In this document: positions 45,227-53,283 of the stretch, one piece after another
Layout of the letters: every line of letters begins with the position of its first letter
How positions within the stretch are numbered: the first letter of the stretch is position 1
NCBI GenBank assembly: GCA_037137375.1
Contig: JBAXKJ010000011.1
Coordinates: 77,785-141,784 of the forward strand
DNA from: CAINVV01 sp037137375
GTDB lineage: Bacteria > Bacteroidota > Bacteroidia > Bacteroidales > Prolixibacteraceae
Direction: 5' to 3'
DNA: 64,000 bases
The notes under the pieces: model-generated
The model's database searches: none
What the model was told of the DNA's origin: nothing
The model's input: only the letters and a program-made list of their open reading frames with translations
Position numbers and translations under genes: made by a program

Positions 45227-46900
45227 TTAAACTGTTTCGACTTCTGGCTCTTCCAATGCCAATTCATTCAACTTTAATTTTAAAAGCTTAACCTTTTCAA
45301 TAGCTTCAGCAATTTCTTCTTCAAAAAAGGGTGCCTCCCCAGCGTGTGCTCCAGGATTTAACACTCGGTCCTTTATTCCTTTGATGTCATCAACAATCTC
45401 ATAAATAGGATTTATCCTAAGATCTTTCTCCGCTATTATAAAGCTGTATAAACGTTGGCGGTATGTATTAAGTCGTCCGATCAATGCCTTGCTTTCAGCA
45501 GTATCGACAGGTGCTCCCAAGTCGCTTTTCAATAATTCGAGTTCTTCTTTTGTAATAGTCTGATTCACAAAGCGAGCAAAATCATTGGTTGCATAAGTAT
45601 CCAATTTCTTACGTGTTCTTGCAATAAAATCAGCCAAACTAATCCATTCTTTTTGTTTCCAAAAGAGCTCCATTTCCGGATCAAGAAACTTTATCAATAT
45701 CGCTTCTGTTTCTTTCCTTAAATATAATGCGCAAGCTTCAAAATCTCTTCTTAGAAATGCTGAATCTGCCATTGCCATATATCCTTCATCCTCATATTTT
45801 ATTTCCGGATTTTGCCCAGTCTCTTTAGGTTCGTATAATTGTATGACTTGCCAGAAGTGTTTCTGGGATTCAATTTGTCGTAATACTTCATTATAAAAAC
45901 CTTTATCGTGAGTAAAAATGAAAAGTTGATATTTTTCTGAATATTGCTTAAGGATGAGTTTTATTATTTTCACACGATTTTGCATATCCAGACTAATCAG
46001 CAAGTCATCCAATACCAAAAACTTCACTGTAGTAACTGGTGGTCGGTTTTCCATTAACACAAAACGGATAGCAAGAGCGATTGCATTAATCCTGGCTTCA
46101 TTAAAAAATGATTGCGGACGATGTATTTCTGTTTCCGGATTGCCGTCGGGCTTAAATTTTGCCTGTAAGCGAATAACAGGCTCTTTTATTCTTCGATTAC
46201 CTTTACTCCCTTGAATTTCCAACAATTCAGGGAAATGGATTTGAATATCAATTTTTTCACCTTTATATGACAGATTATCATTGTAAAACTTACTTGCATC
46301 ACCCCGCCGAATCGACATAATCAAATCTTCAACGCCATCATTAAACTCTTTAACCCATGCACCCAAATTTGATGTAGTTTCTGTATTTAAAGATTGTTCT
46401 ATTTTTTTTAGTATTGATTGAAAACTGTTGCCTCTGGGGGTATTGAAATATGGGAAGATGTCACGGTAAAAAATAGGGAATAAATCAATTTGCTGTGAAT
46501 TTCGATAATTGTAAAAATTGAGTAAAAGCCGATGTGTAATGAACTCACTACCTGAATTGACCGATGGTATTAGCTCTCCTTTTGTTTCGTCTTTAGTTGA
46601 ACTTAGTTCAAAGACTTGCTCTTCTCCCCCAGGTTCTTTGAACCCTAATTTTATATATGATTCCAAATCTGCCGGAGCATGGATGTTGTGCAAACTTTCA
46701 TCTCCTTTGTTGAAATACTTCTTTTCCTCATCAACCGCTTTGCCGCTGCATTGTAGAAAGGTATAAAGTGACCAGTAAAGAGATGACTTGCCACTACCAT
46801 TTACTCCCCAAACTAGTACGTGTTTTTGCTCTATCGGGATATTTACGAGTTCATTGAATATTTTGAAGTTTTGTATTTTTATGGAATTAAGTCTCTTCAT
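45227..46900 (-). CDS. RecF/SMC-like AAA ATPase leading a compact defence-type operon
   Basis: This 557-residue protein starts MKRLNSIKIQNFKIFNEL, the usual opening of RecF/SMC-like ABC ATPases. Walker A is WGVNGSGKSSL (31-41), Walker B is FLVLDDLLISLD (about 294-305), and the H-loop is IFTHDKGF. SFFNEARINAIALAIRF is in the signature position. The coiled coil between motifs is short, and the C-terminal 170 residues (LRRDFEACALYLRKETEAILIKFL... NPGAHAGEAPFF) look like the helical tail of OLD/RecF-like defence ATPases. It would bind DNA and drive the neighbouring nuclease. It is first in the operon with the 57-residue, 35-codon and nuclease genes. The DNA is more A/T-rich than the sugar loci. 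Confidence 0.82.
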   Translation of the reverse strand: MKRLNSIKIQNFKIFNELVNIPIEQKHVLVWGVNGSGKSSLYWSLYTFLQCSGKAVDEEKKYFNKGDESLHNIHAPADLESYIKLGFKEPGGEEQVFELSSTKDETKGELIPSVNSGSEFITHRLLLNFYNYRNSQQIDLFPIFYRDIFPYFNTPRGNSFQSILKKIEQSLNTETTSNLGAWVKEFNDGVEDLIMSIRRGDASKFYNDNLSYKGEKIDIQIHFPELLEIQGSKGNRRIKEPVIRLQAKFKPDGNPETEIHRPQSFFNEARINAIALAIRFVLMENRPPVTTVKFLVLDDLLISLDMQNRVKIIKLILKQYSEKYQLFIFTHDKGFYNEVLRQIESQKHFWQVIQLYEPKETGQNPEIKYEDEGYMAMADSAFLRRDFEACALYLRKETEAILIKFLDPEMELFWKQKEWISLADFIARTRKKLDTYATNDFARFVNQTITKEELELLKSDLGAPVDTAESKALIGRLNTYRQRLYSFIIAEKDLRINPIYEIVDDIKGIKDRVLNPGAHAGEAPFFEEEIAEAIEKVKLLKLKLNELALEEPEVETV

Positions 46901-46930
46901 TATATGTGTACAATTAGGTTCTATTTCAGG

Positions 46931-47239
46931 TTAATATTCAACTATTTCAATAAATATATTTCCATGCGCTCTGGCATTTATCCCCTCAAAAGCTTTAGCA
47001 TGACCATGCGTTTGACCATGCCCTTCTTTATTCGATTGATCAGTACAATAAGGACTACCTTCACCAATCTATCTATCAATCCTCCCCAAATGTCCTTCTT
47101 GAATCAATTTCTTTATCGTTGCATCCTTAATCTGGTCATCAACTTGTTCTTTATGTCCAGATTCATCATTTGCAGTATGTGTTCTGTTATCAATCTGGAC
47201 ATCATGTCCTGATTTATGTCCTGATTTATAACCTTATTT
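46931..47239 (-). pseudogene. In-frame coding remnant after the deaminase-GHKL gene
   Basis: Downstream of the TAA at 47240, the same reading frame continues. After AAA-TAA it encodes GYKSGHKSGHDVQID, a helical part DDQIKDATIKKLIQEGHLGRIDR, then a TAG at 47069-47071, then IGEGSPYCTDQSNKEGHGQ and GINARAHGNIFIEIVEY with TAA at 46931-46933. Three internal stops in 104 codons with a protein-like middle suggest a decayed tail of the upstream gene or of a related one. The GHKSGH repeats resemble the low-complexity linkers of GHKL/Schlafen-type regulators. The rest of the 339-base gap (46901-46930) holds only the ATPase leader. Confidence 0.4.
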
Positions 47240-48721
47240 TTAATCAACACCAGCAACTCGATAAGCAGAAGAAGGACCAGCACCTTCAATAATAACAAGA
47301 CCTAAATCTCTAAACTTAGCTAAATGACGCTGGGCTTTTTTATCATTAAATCCAAATGCATCAATATATTCTTTCTTTGTTACAAGTTCTTTTGATTTTA
47401 CAAACTCATATCCGGCAAACTCTTCATCAGAAAGTTTCTTTCTGATTTCTTCATCTAATAACATCTTCTTGCTTTCGAAGCTTGTTGCAAACTGGATTTG
47501 TAGAAACGGTTCTTTAAAAGAATATTCCGGAATAGGAAGGTTGTATTTCTGAGGAAGTGTACTCCAAGTTTCCATTCCAAATCCCCGTCTTTCCACCATT
47601 TCAAATTCAGCAAATATTGAAAATAATACAGGATTACGACTCAAACTTGGTGCATTGAAACGGTTAAGATCGCTCAGTGTTAAAGGAGAAACCGGACCAC
47701 CTGGACTTTTGATGGAAATAAAATCAGGTGTAATATCTAAATGAATGGAAGCTCCAACAATGTCATAATCACGATGAACAATTGCATTAACAATAGCCTC
47801 ACGGATTGGCTCGTACGGAAATTCAGATTCACGTTGCCGCTTGGTAGAAGAACGATCAATACTGTGTGGCATGACCTTGTACCACCACTCTTCAATCAGG
47901 TTGGGGATATTGATTATTGGTCCCTTAAAATCCCTTATTTCTGTTTTACCTCCCGGATAACGAACCGTCGCTTTTATAATGGATTGGGGATGAAAGTCCT
48001 CGGGTGATTTACCAAACAAGAGTAGTCCTAAGCCTGATGGCAAAAAGATATTGTCTGTTTTTTGAAGGACTCCCTTTCTCCATAGCTTTCTTTTAAATTC
48101 GTCGGAATGGATGTCAGATTTCATTCCTATTTTATCCCGATATTTGTCTAATACGTCGATCGACAAGTCGGTATAATCGGCTTTTGGCTCAGCATTCTCC
48201 AAAACCGTCAAAACAATATCTTTCTTTTCTGCCTCTTCTTTTCGTTCGTTTGCTTGTTTTAAAAAATCAGCATTGGCATCTTCAATTTCTTGCTGAAGGT
48301 CTCTGTCAAAAAGATGTACCGTAATCCCGTTTTCTTCCAGATATTTGATTCCTTTCCGGTCAACCGTCGGATCGGGGTCTTCAATTCCAATCCAAACTTC
48401 TTTGATCCGGGCATTTACAATTCGTTCGGCACAACCCAATTTGGGATGGCGCCTTGAACCGGGAGCACATGGTTCAAGCGTTGCAAACAATATACAACCA
48501 TCGAGTTTTTCTGATCGATTCTTTCGTTCGAGTAGCGTAAATTCTGCATGGTCACCATATCGAAGTTCTCCTCTGGAAGCGGTTTGGGTCGTACCATCGG
48601 GTTTAATCAGAACAGAACCAACTAATGGGCTCACCTTTTTATCAGAACGAGGTTCGGGAATTGAGGCATGCATGGCTTCAATTGCCATTTCCATGTATTG
48701 TCGGGAATCCTTTCTGTCCAT
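47240..48721 (-). CDS. RibD-type deaminase fused to GHKL ATPase and winged helix
   Basis: This protein has 493 residues. Residues 1-145 are a cytidine/riboflavin-type deaminase: H58-A-E60 in YGDHAEFTLLE, C85 in TLEPC, C97 in LGCAERIVNARI, then GIEDPDPTVDRKGIKYLEENGI, close to the RibD deaminase domain. Residues 200-400 match the part of AlbA_2/HATPase_c_4 regulators that follows AlbA: LGLLLFGKSPEDFHPQ, the N-box REAIVNAIVHRDY (N312) and ERRGFGMETW. About 415-493 is a winged helix (KKAQRHLAKFRDLGLVII). The AlbA_2 domain normally at the N-terminus is replaced by the deaminase. It may modify a nucleotide or base as part of an anti-phage response; this is inference. It is last in the operon, 35 bases after the DUF932-like gene. 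Confidence 0.85.
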   Translation of the reverse strand: MDRKDSRQYMEMAIEAMHASIPEPRSDKKVSPLVGSVLIKPDGTTQTASRGELRYGDHAEFTLLERKNRSEKLDGCILFATLEPCAPGSRRHPKLGCAERIVNARIKEVWIGIEDPDPTVDRKGIKYLEENGITVHLFDRDLQQEIEDANADFLKQANERKEEAEKKDIVLTVLENAEPKADYTDLSIDVLDKYRDKIGMKSDIHSDEFKRKLWRKGVLQKTDNIFLPSGLGLLLFGKSPEDFHPQSIIKATVRYPGGKTEIRDFKGPIINIPNLIEEWWYKVMPHSIDRSSTKRQRESEFPYEPIREAIVNAIVHRDYDIVGASIHLDITPDFISIKSPGGPVSPLTLSDLNRFNAPSLSRNPVLFSIFAEFEMVERRGFGMETWSTLPQKYNLPIPEYSFKEPFLQIQFATSFESKKMLLDEEIRKKLSDEEFAGYEFVKSKELVTKKEYIDAFGFNDKKAQRHLAKFRDLGLVIIEGAGPSSAYRVAGVD

Positions 48722-48756
48722 TATGAACTACAATTTTAAGGTTAACGATCAGTCAA

Positions 48757-49734
48757 TTAATTCAAGTAGGTTTTAAACTCTCCTAAATATTCCTCCATAT
48801 TAAACTTCTGGCTTTGAATTTCTAAGGTAAAGTCCTGAATCCAGTCGCCTGGTTTATTGTAATAGCTATTTATGTGAGAAGAAAACAATGGAATCGTCTT
48901 GTAGTCCTGCTGATGTGAAATTAAATCAGTTACAATATTTAAAACTGCATATGCAGTTGGTTTTAGCTCCTTGTAATAGATATCTGTGAGTTCATTAATC
49001 AGGGATTTGGTGTCCGAAAACCTTTCCAACTCCCGGTCTCGGATTTTGGGATTGTTGTCATTTAACCTGAACCTGTGATTTAGTGCTTTCAAAACTAAAG
49101 GTAAAACATAGATTGGGTCAACATAAAAGCGATTCAGGTTATTCAGATGATTGACAAATTCAATTTCATATTTGCGAAGTTTTGAAACATCAACTTCAAA
49201 TTTTACCGGAATTTGTCCTCTTGTATGTGCAAATTTTACCTTGATGGATTCTTTATCGAAAATGAAACCATTTGAACACAGTTCCCTAACGAACCCAATT
49301 TCAAACGAAAGAGCAAAAGTACGGTTATAACTATTTGATATTCTTAAAAATGGCAACCAAGTATCTTGTTCCCATTTTTCAAGTGTCACATCTTTATGTA
49401 TTAAATCTATATGACAGGATGTTTTTTTCTTAGTTGAAATAACTTTAAAAGGAATTAAATCACTTTTTTTAACCATAGGAAACAATTCGCAAAATACATT
49501 TTTACCTATTTCCAAGGCTTTTTCATTTGTTACCAACTGATAATTGTTGGTTACCACACTTAGGAGTGTTTTGTCACTACCGTTAAACAGGGCCTGAAAA
49601 TCAGGAATACCTATTTCTTTCAGACTATTCGTACTATCCTTTATTTTTGCGAACAATGGAATGCGTTCCACCTTAAATAAAGCACTCTCCAATGAATGAG
49701 TCGCAGAGGTGTAATCAATTTTCTTTCTATCCAT
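48757..49734 (-). CDS. DUF932-like protein in the restriction-type operon
   Basis: This 325-residue protein has no signal peptide or membrane segments. SVVTNNYQLVTNEKALEIGKNVF (about 60-82), FLRISNSYNRTFALSFEIGFVR and CSNGFIFDKESIKVKFAHTRGQIP recall the DUF932 (phage/plasmid-like TIGR03299) family, a protein group found on mobile elements and near restriction systems with no known function. Its ATG lies within the last 8 bases of the methylase gene, so the two are translationally coupled. I am confident it is a real gene and fairly unsure of the family. Confidence 0.75.
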   Translation of the reverse strand: MDRKKIDYTSATHSLESALFKVERIPLFAKIKDSTNSLKEIGIPDFQALFNGSDKTLLSVVTNNYQLVTNEKALEIGKNVFCELFPMVKKSDLIPFKVISTKKKTSCHIDLIHKDVTLEKWEQDTWLPFLRISNSYNRTFALSFEIGFVRELCSNGFIFDKESIKVKFAHTRGQIPVKFEVDVSKLRKYEIEFVNHLNNLNRFYVDPIYVLPLVLKALNHRFRLNDNNPKIRDRELERFSDTKSLINELTDIYYKELKPTAYAVLNIVTDLISHQQDYKTIPLFSSHINSYYNKPGDWIQDFTLEIQSQKFNMEEYLGEFKTYLN

Positions 49735-52700
49735 TTTGAATCACATTTATGATTTCGGAACTTTTAATGGGGAAATGCAACATTCTCTGCCTGATGGGAC
49801 TGTCGGTTGCCTTGTATTGATCGTACACCCGGTTTATAATGGTGTCGATTTTTTGTTTTTCGGTTTCTTCGTTGAGGTTGTCGATGGGCTGAAGCAATGG
49901 GGTAACAAACTGCAATACATCTATTTCCTTCTCCAGCATGTGGTCTTTAAAATACAACTCATACACACAAGCATCGACCAATTCTTCGAAATTGGTGGCC
50001 ATGTGGCTGTTGGGTGTGTATGGGCTGATGATTTGCTCCCGCTTTTTGATGTAGGTAATGTAATCGACAAGTATTTCAAATGGCCGCATTTCGGATTTTG
50101 GAATTTCTGGAATAGGTATTTGATCAACATACGTCTTCTCCCATCTATTTGTACCAACACCTGAATGTGTTGCAATAAAGTTGAAATACCATTCAACAAG
50201 TTTAGAATTAAGAATTGATGTAAAATATTTCAAATTCTCGCCAGTAAAGAAATAAGCACTATTGTTTACAAAGTAACCTTCATTATCATATAGAAAGTTT
50301 GCTTTGTCTGAAAGCGTAATCCAGGTTATCTTTTCTTTCTTAAAATCGTCGATATAAGTACAGTTTCTTAGATTTGACCAATGCCAACCCTTATCTCCTC
50401 GCTTTTCTAACTGTGATTTAAATTGAAATAAATATTCATAAACTAATGGGAAATCCTTTTGAACATCAATTGCTGAATGACCTGAATAACCATTATGCGT
50501 GTTTAATAACCAAGTATCAGCAAAATTTGCTTTATATCTTTTGATATTCCTTCCACGGAGAAGTTTTTCAATAAGAATTCTACAATTAGGTTCCTTCTCA
50601 ATAAGAGACTCCATTGTATTTTTGTCTAGATAAAAAGCTTCATTAAATCCAGTTTTGATACCAAGATTTATTTTAATTCCGAAGTCGATGAGTTTCTTAT
50701 TATTAGTTTCAATGTACTCAATTAGTTTGCCTTCCTTTTTCGGCGCAAAAGACCATGAATCAGGATTTAATGTCCTTACGTCAATTCTCCATCCGTTTTT
50801 ATTGATATAATCAATTAACGGAATATTTCCTTCTAAATCATTTCCTACAGTGCAAAATAGCAAGTTGTAATTGTCCTTTCTAATTGCTTTAGTTTGATAA
50901 AAAATGATGGATGTATCTACGGTCGCACCAAAAACCTGAACTTCGTTGAAATCTATATAACCTGATAATTCAGTATTGTCAAGTAAATATTCGCGTAGAT
51001 TATAGCCAAAGCGACCTCTTGTATATTGTTTGGAACAGATAAAAGAAAAGACTCCTTTGTCTGATTTTAAAATTTTATGTCCCAACTCGAAAAAGTAGGT
51101 ATATAGGTCACTTACACTATTATAAACATCGTACTCTTTTTGTAAAAATGGTTTAATAGATGTTATTAGCTCTTGCCTGACATACGGCGGATTTCCGATT
51201 ACAATATCAAATCCACCCTGGTCAAAAGCATCCTTGAAAAACAAATGCCATAGAAAATAGGGCTTTTCATCCTTTTTCAGATATTGTTTAATTTCCTGCT
51301 GCGATCCTTTTAAGTCTATAATTTCCTGCAACAATTGAGTGCGTTTCTTTTGCTGTTGCGTGGTGGGATGCGCCGACAGGTTTACCTCAAATTCTTTCAA
51401 AAGCTTTTCTTTCTTCTGGACTTCTTTAGCAATTGAATTTTCAACGGTTTTAGCAACTAGTTCGTCAATCGAATTTCGGATTTCTTCTTTCCGGTGGTTG
51501 TTGACCGGGTCGTACAAATCTTTTTCGAGCTTTACCAAATCTTTTTGGATGGCCTGAAAAATATTCAATTGTGGATTAACGATTTCTCCAAACAGGTTGC
51601 GCTGAATTTCGGGTTTTGCCGGTTGTTCTTCGTATTTCAGTGGTATTCCTTTAAACGACTCGAATAGCGAATTTCCCTGCATGATTTTGTAATCGAAATT
51701 CGGGAGGGCTTCGGGTATTTCTCCGGGCTCCACTTCTTCATCAACAATAATTGACAACCAAAAACGAAGTCGGGCAATGTCAACAGCTCCCCGGTCGAGG
51801 TCGACCCCGTAAATGGAGTTTTGTATAATCCGGCGTTTTAATGCTGCTTTATCGGCAATGGTCCAGTCGAGGGCCAGTTTTGCATGAAAAATTTCCTGTA
51901 AAAGCCCCATCGGGAAAGCTCCTGAACCAATAGCAGGGTCACATATTTTCACCTCGTCAAGCAGTTTCTCAATTTTAGGTGCCTGGTTACGAATGAAATT
52001 GCTTTTATCATTCAGATCACCAATTTTGTTATAGCGAATAAGCTGTTCAATTTCGCTGTGATCGCCCAAATGCAGTTTCAAGTATTGGATCAACGTCTCC
52101 TGGCACATGTACTGCACAATCATTTTGGGCGTGTAATAAGCGCCCTTCTCGTGGTTTTCTTCCAATAGGTTTTCGAAAATGTGTCCCAACATTTCGGGGT
52201 CAATCCCAATATCCAAATCGTCGGGCGTACTTTCGTCGATGGTGAAATTGTATTGTGCAAAAAACTCAAATAAATCTTCAAAGAGTTCGGGCTTAAATGT
52301 TAAACCGTCAGTTTTCCCTTTCTTTTCCAATTCGTCGCGTTCAAAAAGTCCACCGTTCAGATAAGGAAATTTATTTCCGGTTACTGAATAGTTTTTATTT
52401 CTTGGATCATTAAGTGTATCAAAAAACAGCGGAACCAAACAGGTGGTATAAAATGCTGCATTGTCGTATTTTCCAAACAAATCTTTGATAAACGATTTGG
52501 GGCCTTCTCCAAAGTTCTTGTCTTCAGGAACATCAAGCCAGCCTTTTTTTTGCAGATAATGCAGAAACACGATGCGTCCCAGCATCTTCTTTACAAAATC
52601 CCTTACCGTTTTTTCCTCTTTGCTGAAAGCCCAGATAAATGCTGTTGAATTAATCAATTCGTCAACAAACCTCTGGTAATGTTTCTTATAACTTACAAAG

Positions 52701-53275
52701 AACTCTTTAGATACTTTCTCGACCGAAAAAGCTTCCAAAACATCTTTAATCGTTCGTTTTTGTCTTTCGGCCAGTAAAAAGAAACGGTCTCGCGGAGTAA
52801 CGCAGGTTTCTCCGGTTTCGGGCGGTCCCAATACATAAGTGTATCGTTTCGGATGAGTTTCTTTCCTGACCTGTTTTCCTTCTTCGTCCCAGAAAACTGA
52901 TTTTGAGAAAAAGGAGAAACGCCATTCGGGTATTCCTTCCTGAAAATAGCAAATCAGGGCACCGTCAACAATGCCCGGAATTACTTCGGCAGTAATCAAA
53001 TTGCGTAACCCAACTCTGTTTTTTGCAATGCGGACAGACTGATTGTCGTTTTTCAGTTTTACTTCGTATAGCGCGATCAAAGCTCCATCGTCCAGCTCAA
53101 TATTCCCAAACCTGATTATGCTTTCCGTTAATTCGTATTGCGCATCTTTTGTAAAATCAACAAGTTCATCGTATGCAAAAAAGTCACGGCCCGGAAACAT
53201 GGCATCAACAATTTGCTTCCAGTTAGCACGTGTATATTTTTGTCGGAGAAGGTTATGCAGGGTTTCTTTTTCCAT
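49727..53275 (-). CDS. Eco57I/PglX-type adenine DNA methyltransferase, possible nuclease at N-terminus
   Basis: This 1182-residue protein carries the methylase motif I VKICDPAIGSGAFPMGLL (near 440-457) and motif IV IVIGNPPYVRQE (near 690-700), typical of N6-adenine enzymes. Motif X-like GAYYTPKMIVQYM lies before motif I. The C-terminal 450 residues contain the target-recognition region and YFNFIATHSGVGTNRWEK. Near the N-terminus (about 60-85), DDGALIALYEVKL could be a D...E-x-K nuclease motif. This size matches BREX PglX, DISARM DrmMI and type IIG/ISP enzymes; which group it belongs to cannot be settled here. It is 8 bases after the helicase and overlaps the DUF932-like gene. Confidence 0.87.
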   Translation of the reverse strand: MEKETLHNLLRQKYTRANWKQIVDAMFPGRDFFAYDELVDFTKDAQYELTESIIRFGNIELDDGALIALYEVKLKNDNQSVRIAKNRVGLRNLITAEVIPGIVDGALICYFQEGIPEWRFSFFSKSVFWDEEGKQVRKETHPKRYTYVLGPPETGETCVTPRDRFFLLAERQKRTIKDVLEAFSVEKVSKEFFVSYKKHYQRFVDELINSTAFIWAFSKEEKTVRDFVKKMLGRIVFLHYLQKKGWLDVPEDKNFGEGPKSFIKDLFGKYDNAAFYTTCLVPLFFDTLNDPRNKNYSVTGNKFPYLNGGLFERDELEKKGKTDGLTFKPELFEDLFEFFAQYNFTIDESTPDDLDIGIDPEMLGHIFENLLEENHEKGAYYTPKMIVQYMCQETLIQYLKLHLGDHSEIEQLIRYNKIGDLNDKSNFIRNQAPKIEKLLDEVKICDPAIGSGAFPMGLLQEIFHAKLALDWTIADKAALKRRIIQNSIYGVDLDRGAVDIARLRFWLSIIVDEEVEPGEIPEALPNFDYKIMQGNSLFESFKGIPLKYEEQPAKPEIQRNLFGEIVNPQLNIFQAIQKDLVKLEKDLYDPVNNHRKEEIRNSIDELVAKTVENSIAKEVQKKEKLLKEFEVNLSAHPTTQQQKKRTQLLQEIIDLKGSQQEIKQYLKKDEKPYFLWHLFFKDAFDQGGFDIVIGNPPYVRQELITSIKPFLQKEYDVYNSVSDLYTYFFELGHKILKSDKGVFSFICSKQYTRGRFGYNLREYLLDNTELSGYIDFNEVQVFGATVDTSIIFYQTKAIRKDNYNLLFCTVGNDLEGNIPLIDYINKNGWRIDVRTLNPDSWSFAPKKEGKLIEYIETNNKKLIDFGIKINLGIKTGFNEAFYLDKNTMESLIEKEPNCRILIEKLLRGRNIKRYKANFADTWLLNTHNGYSGHSAIDVQKDFPLVYEYLFQFKSQLEKRGDKGWHWSNLRNCTYIDDFKKEKITWITLSDKANFLYDNEGYFVNNSAYFFTGENLKYFTSILNSKLVEWYFNFIATHSGVGTNRWEKTYVDQIPIPEIPKSEMRPFEILVDYITYIKKREQIISPYTPNSHMATNFEELVDACVYELYFKDHMLEKEIDVLQFVTPLLQPIDNLNEETEKQKIDTIINRVYDQYKATDSPIRQRMLHFPIKSSEIINVIQNG

Positions 53276-53283
53276 AGGTCGGG

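Noticed and set aside
45034..45267. Longer 77-residue version of the small operon protein
   Set aside because: The extra 20 residues overlap the ATPase stop and lie before the better ATG at 45207.
47113..47298. Leu/Lys-rich ORF MLLLKVLVLLLLIELL.. on the minus strand
   Set aside because: It is an out-of-frame reading of the remnant region and the end of the deaminase gene; the in-frame reading is more protein-like.
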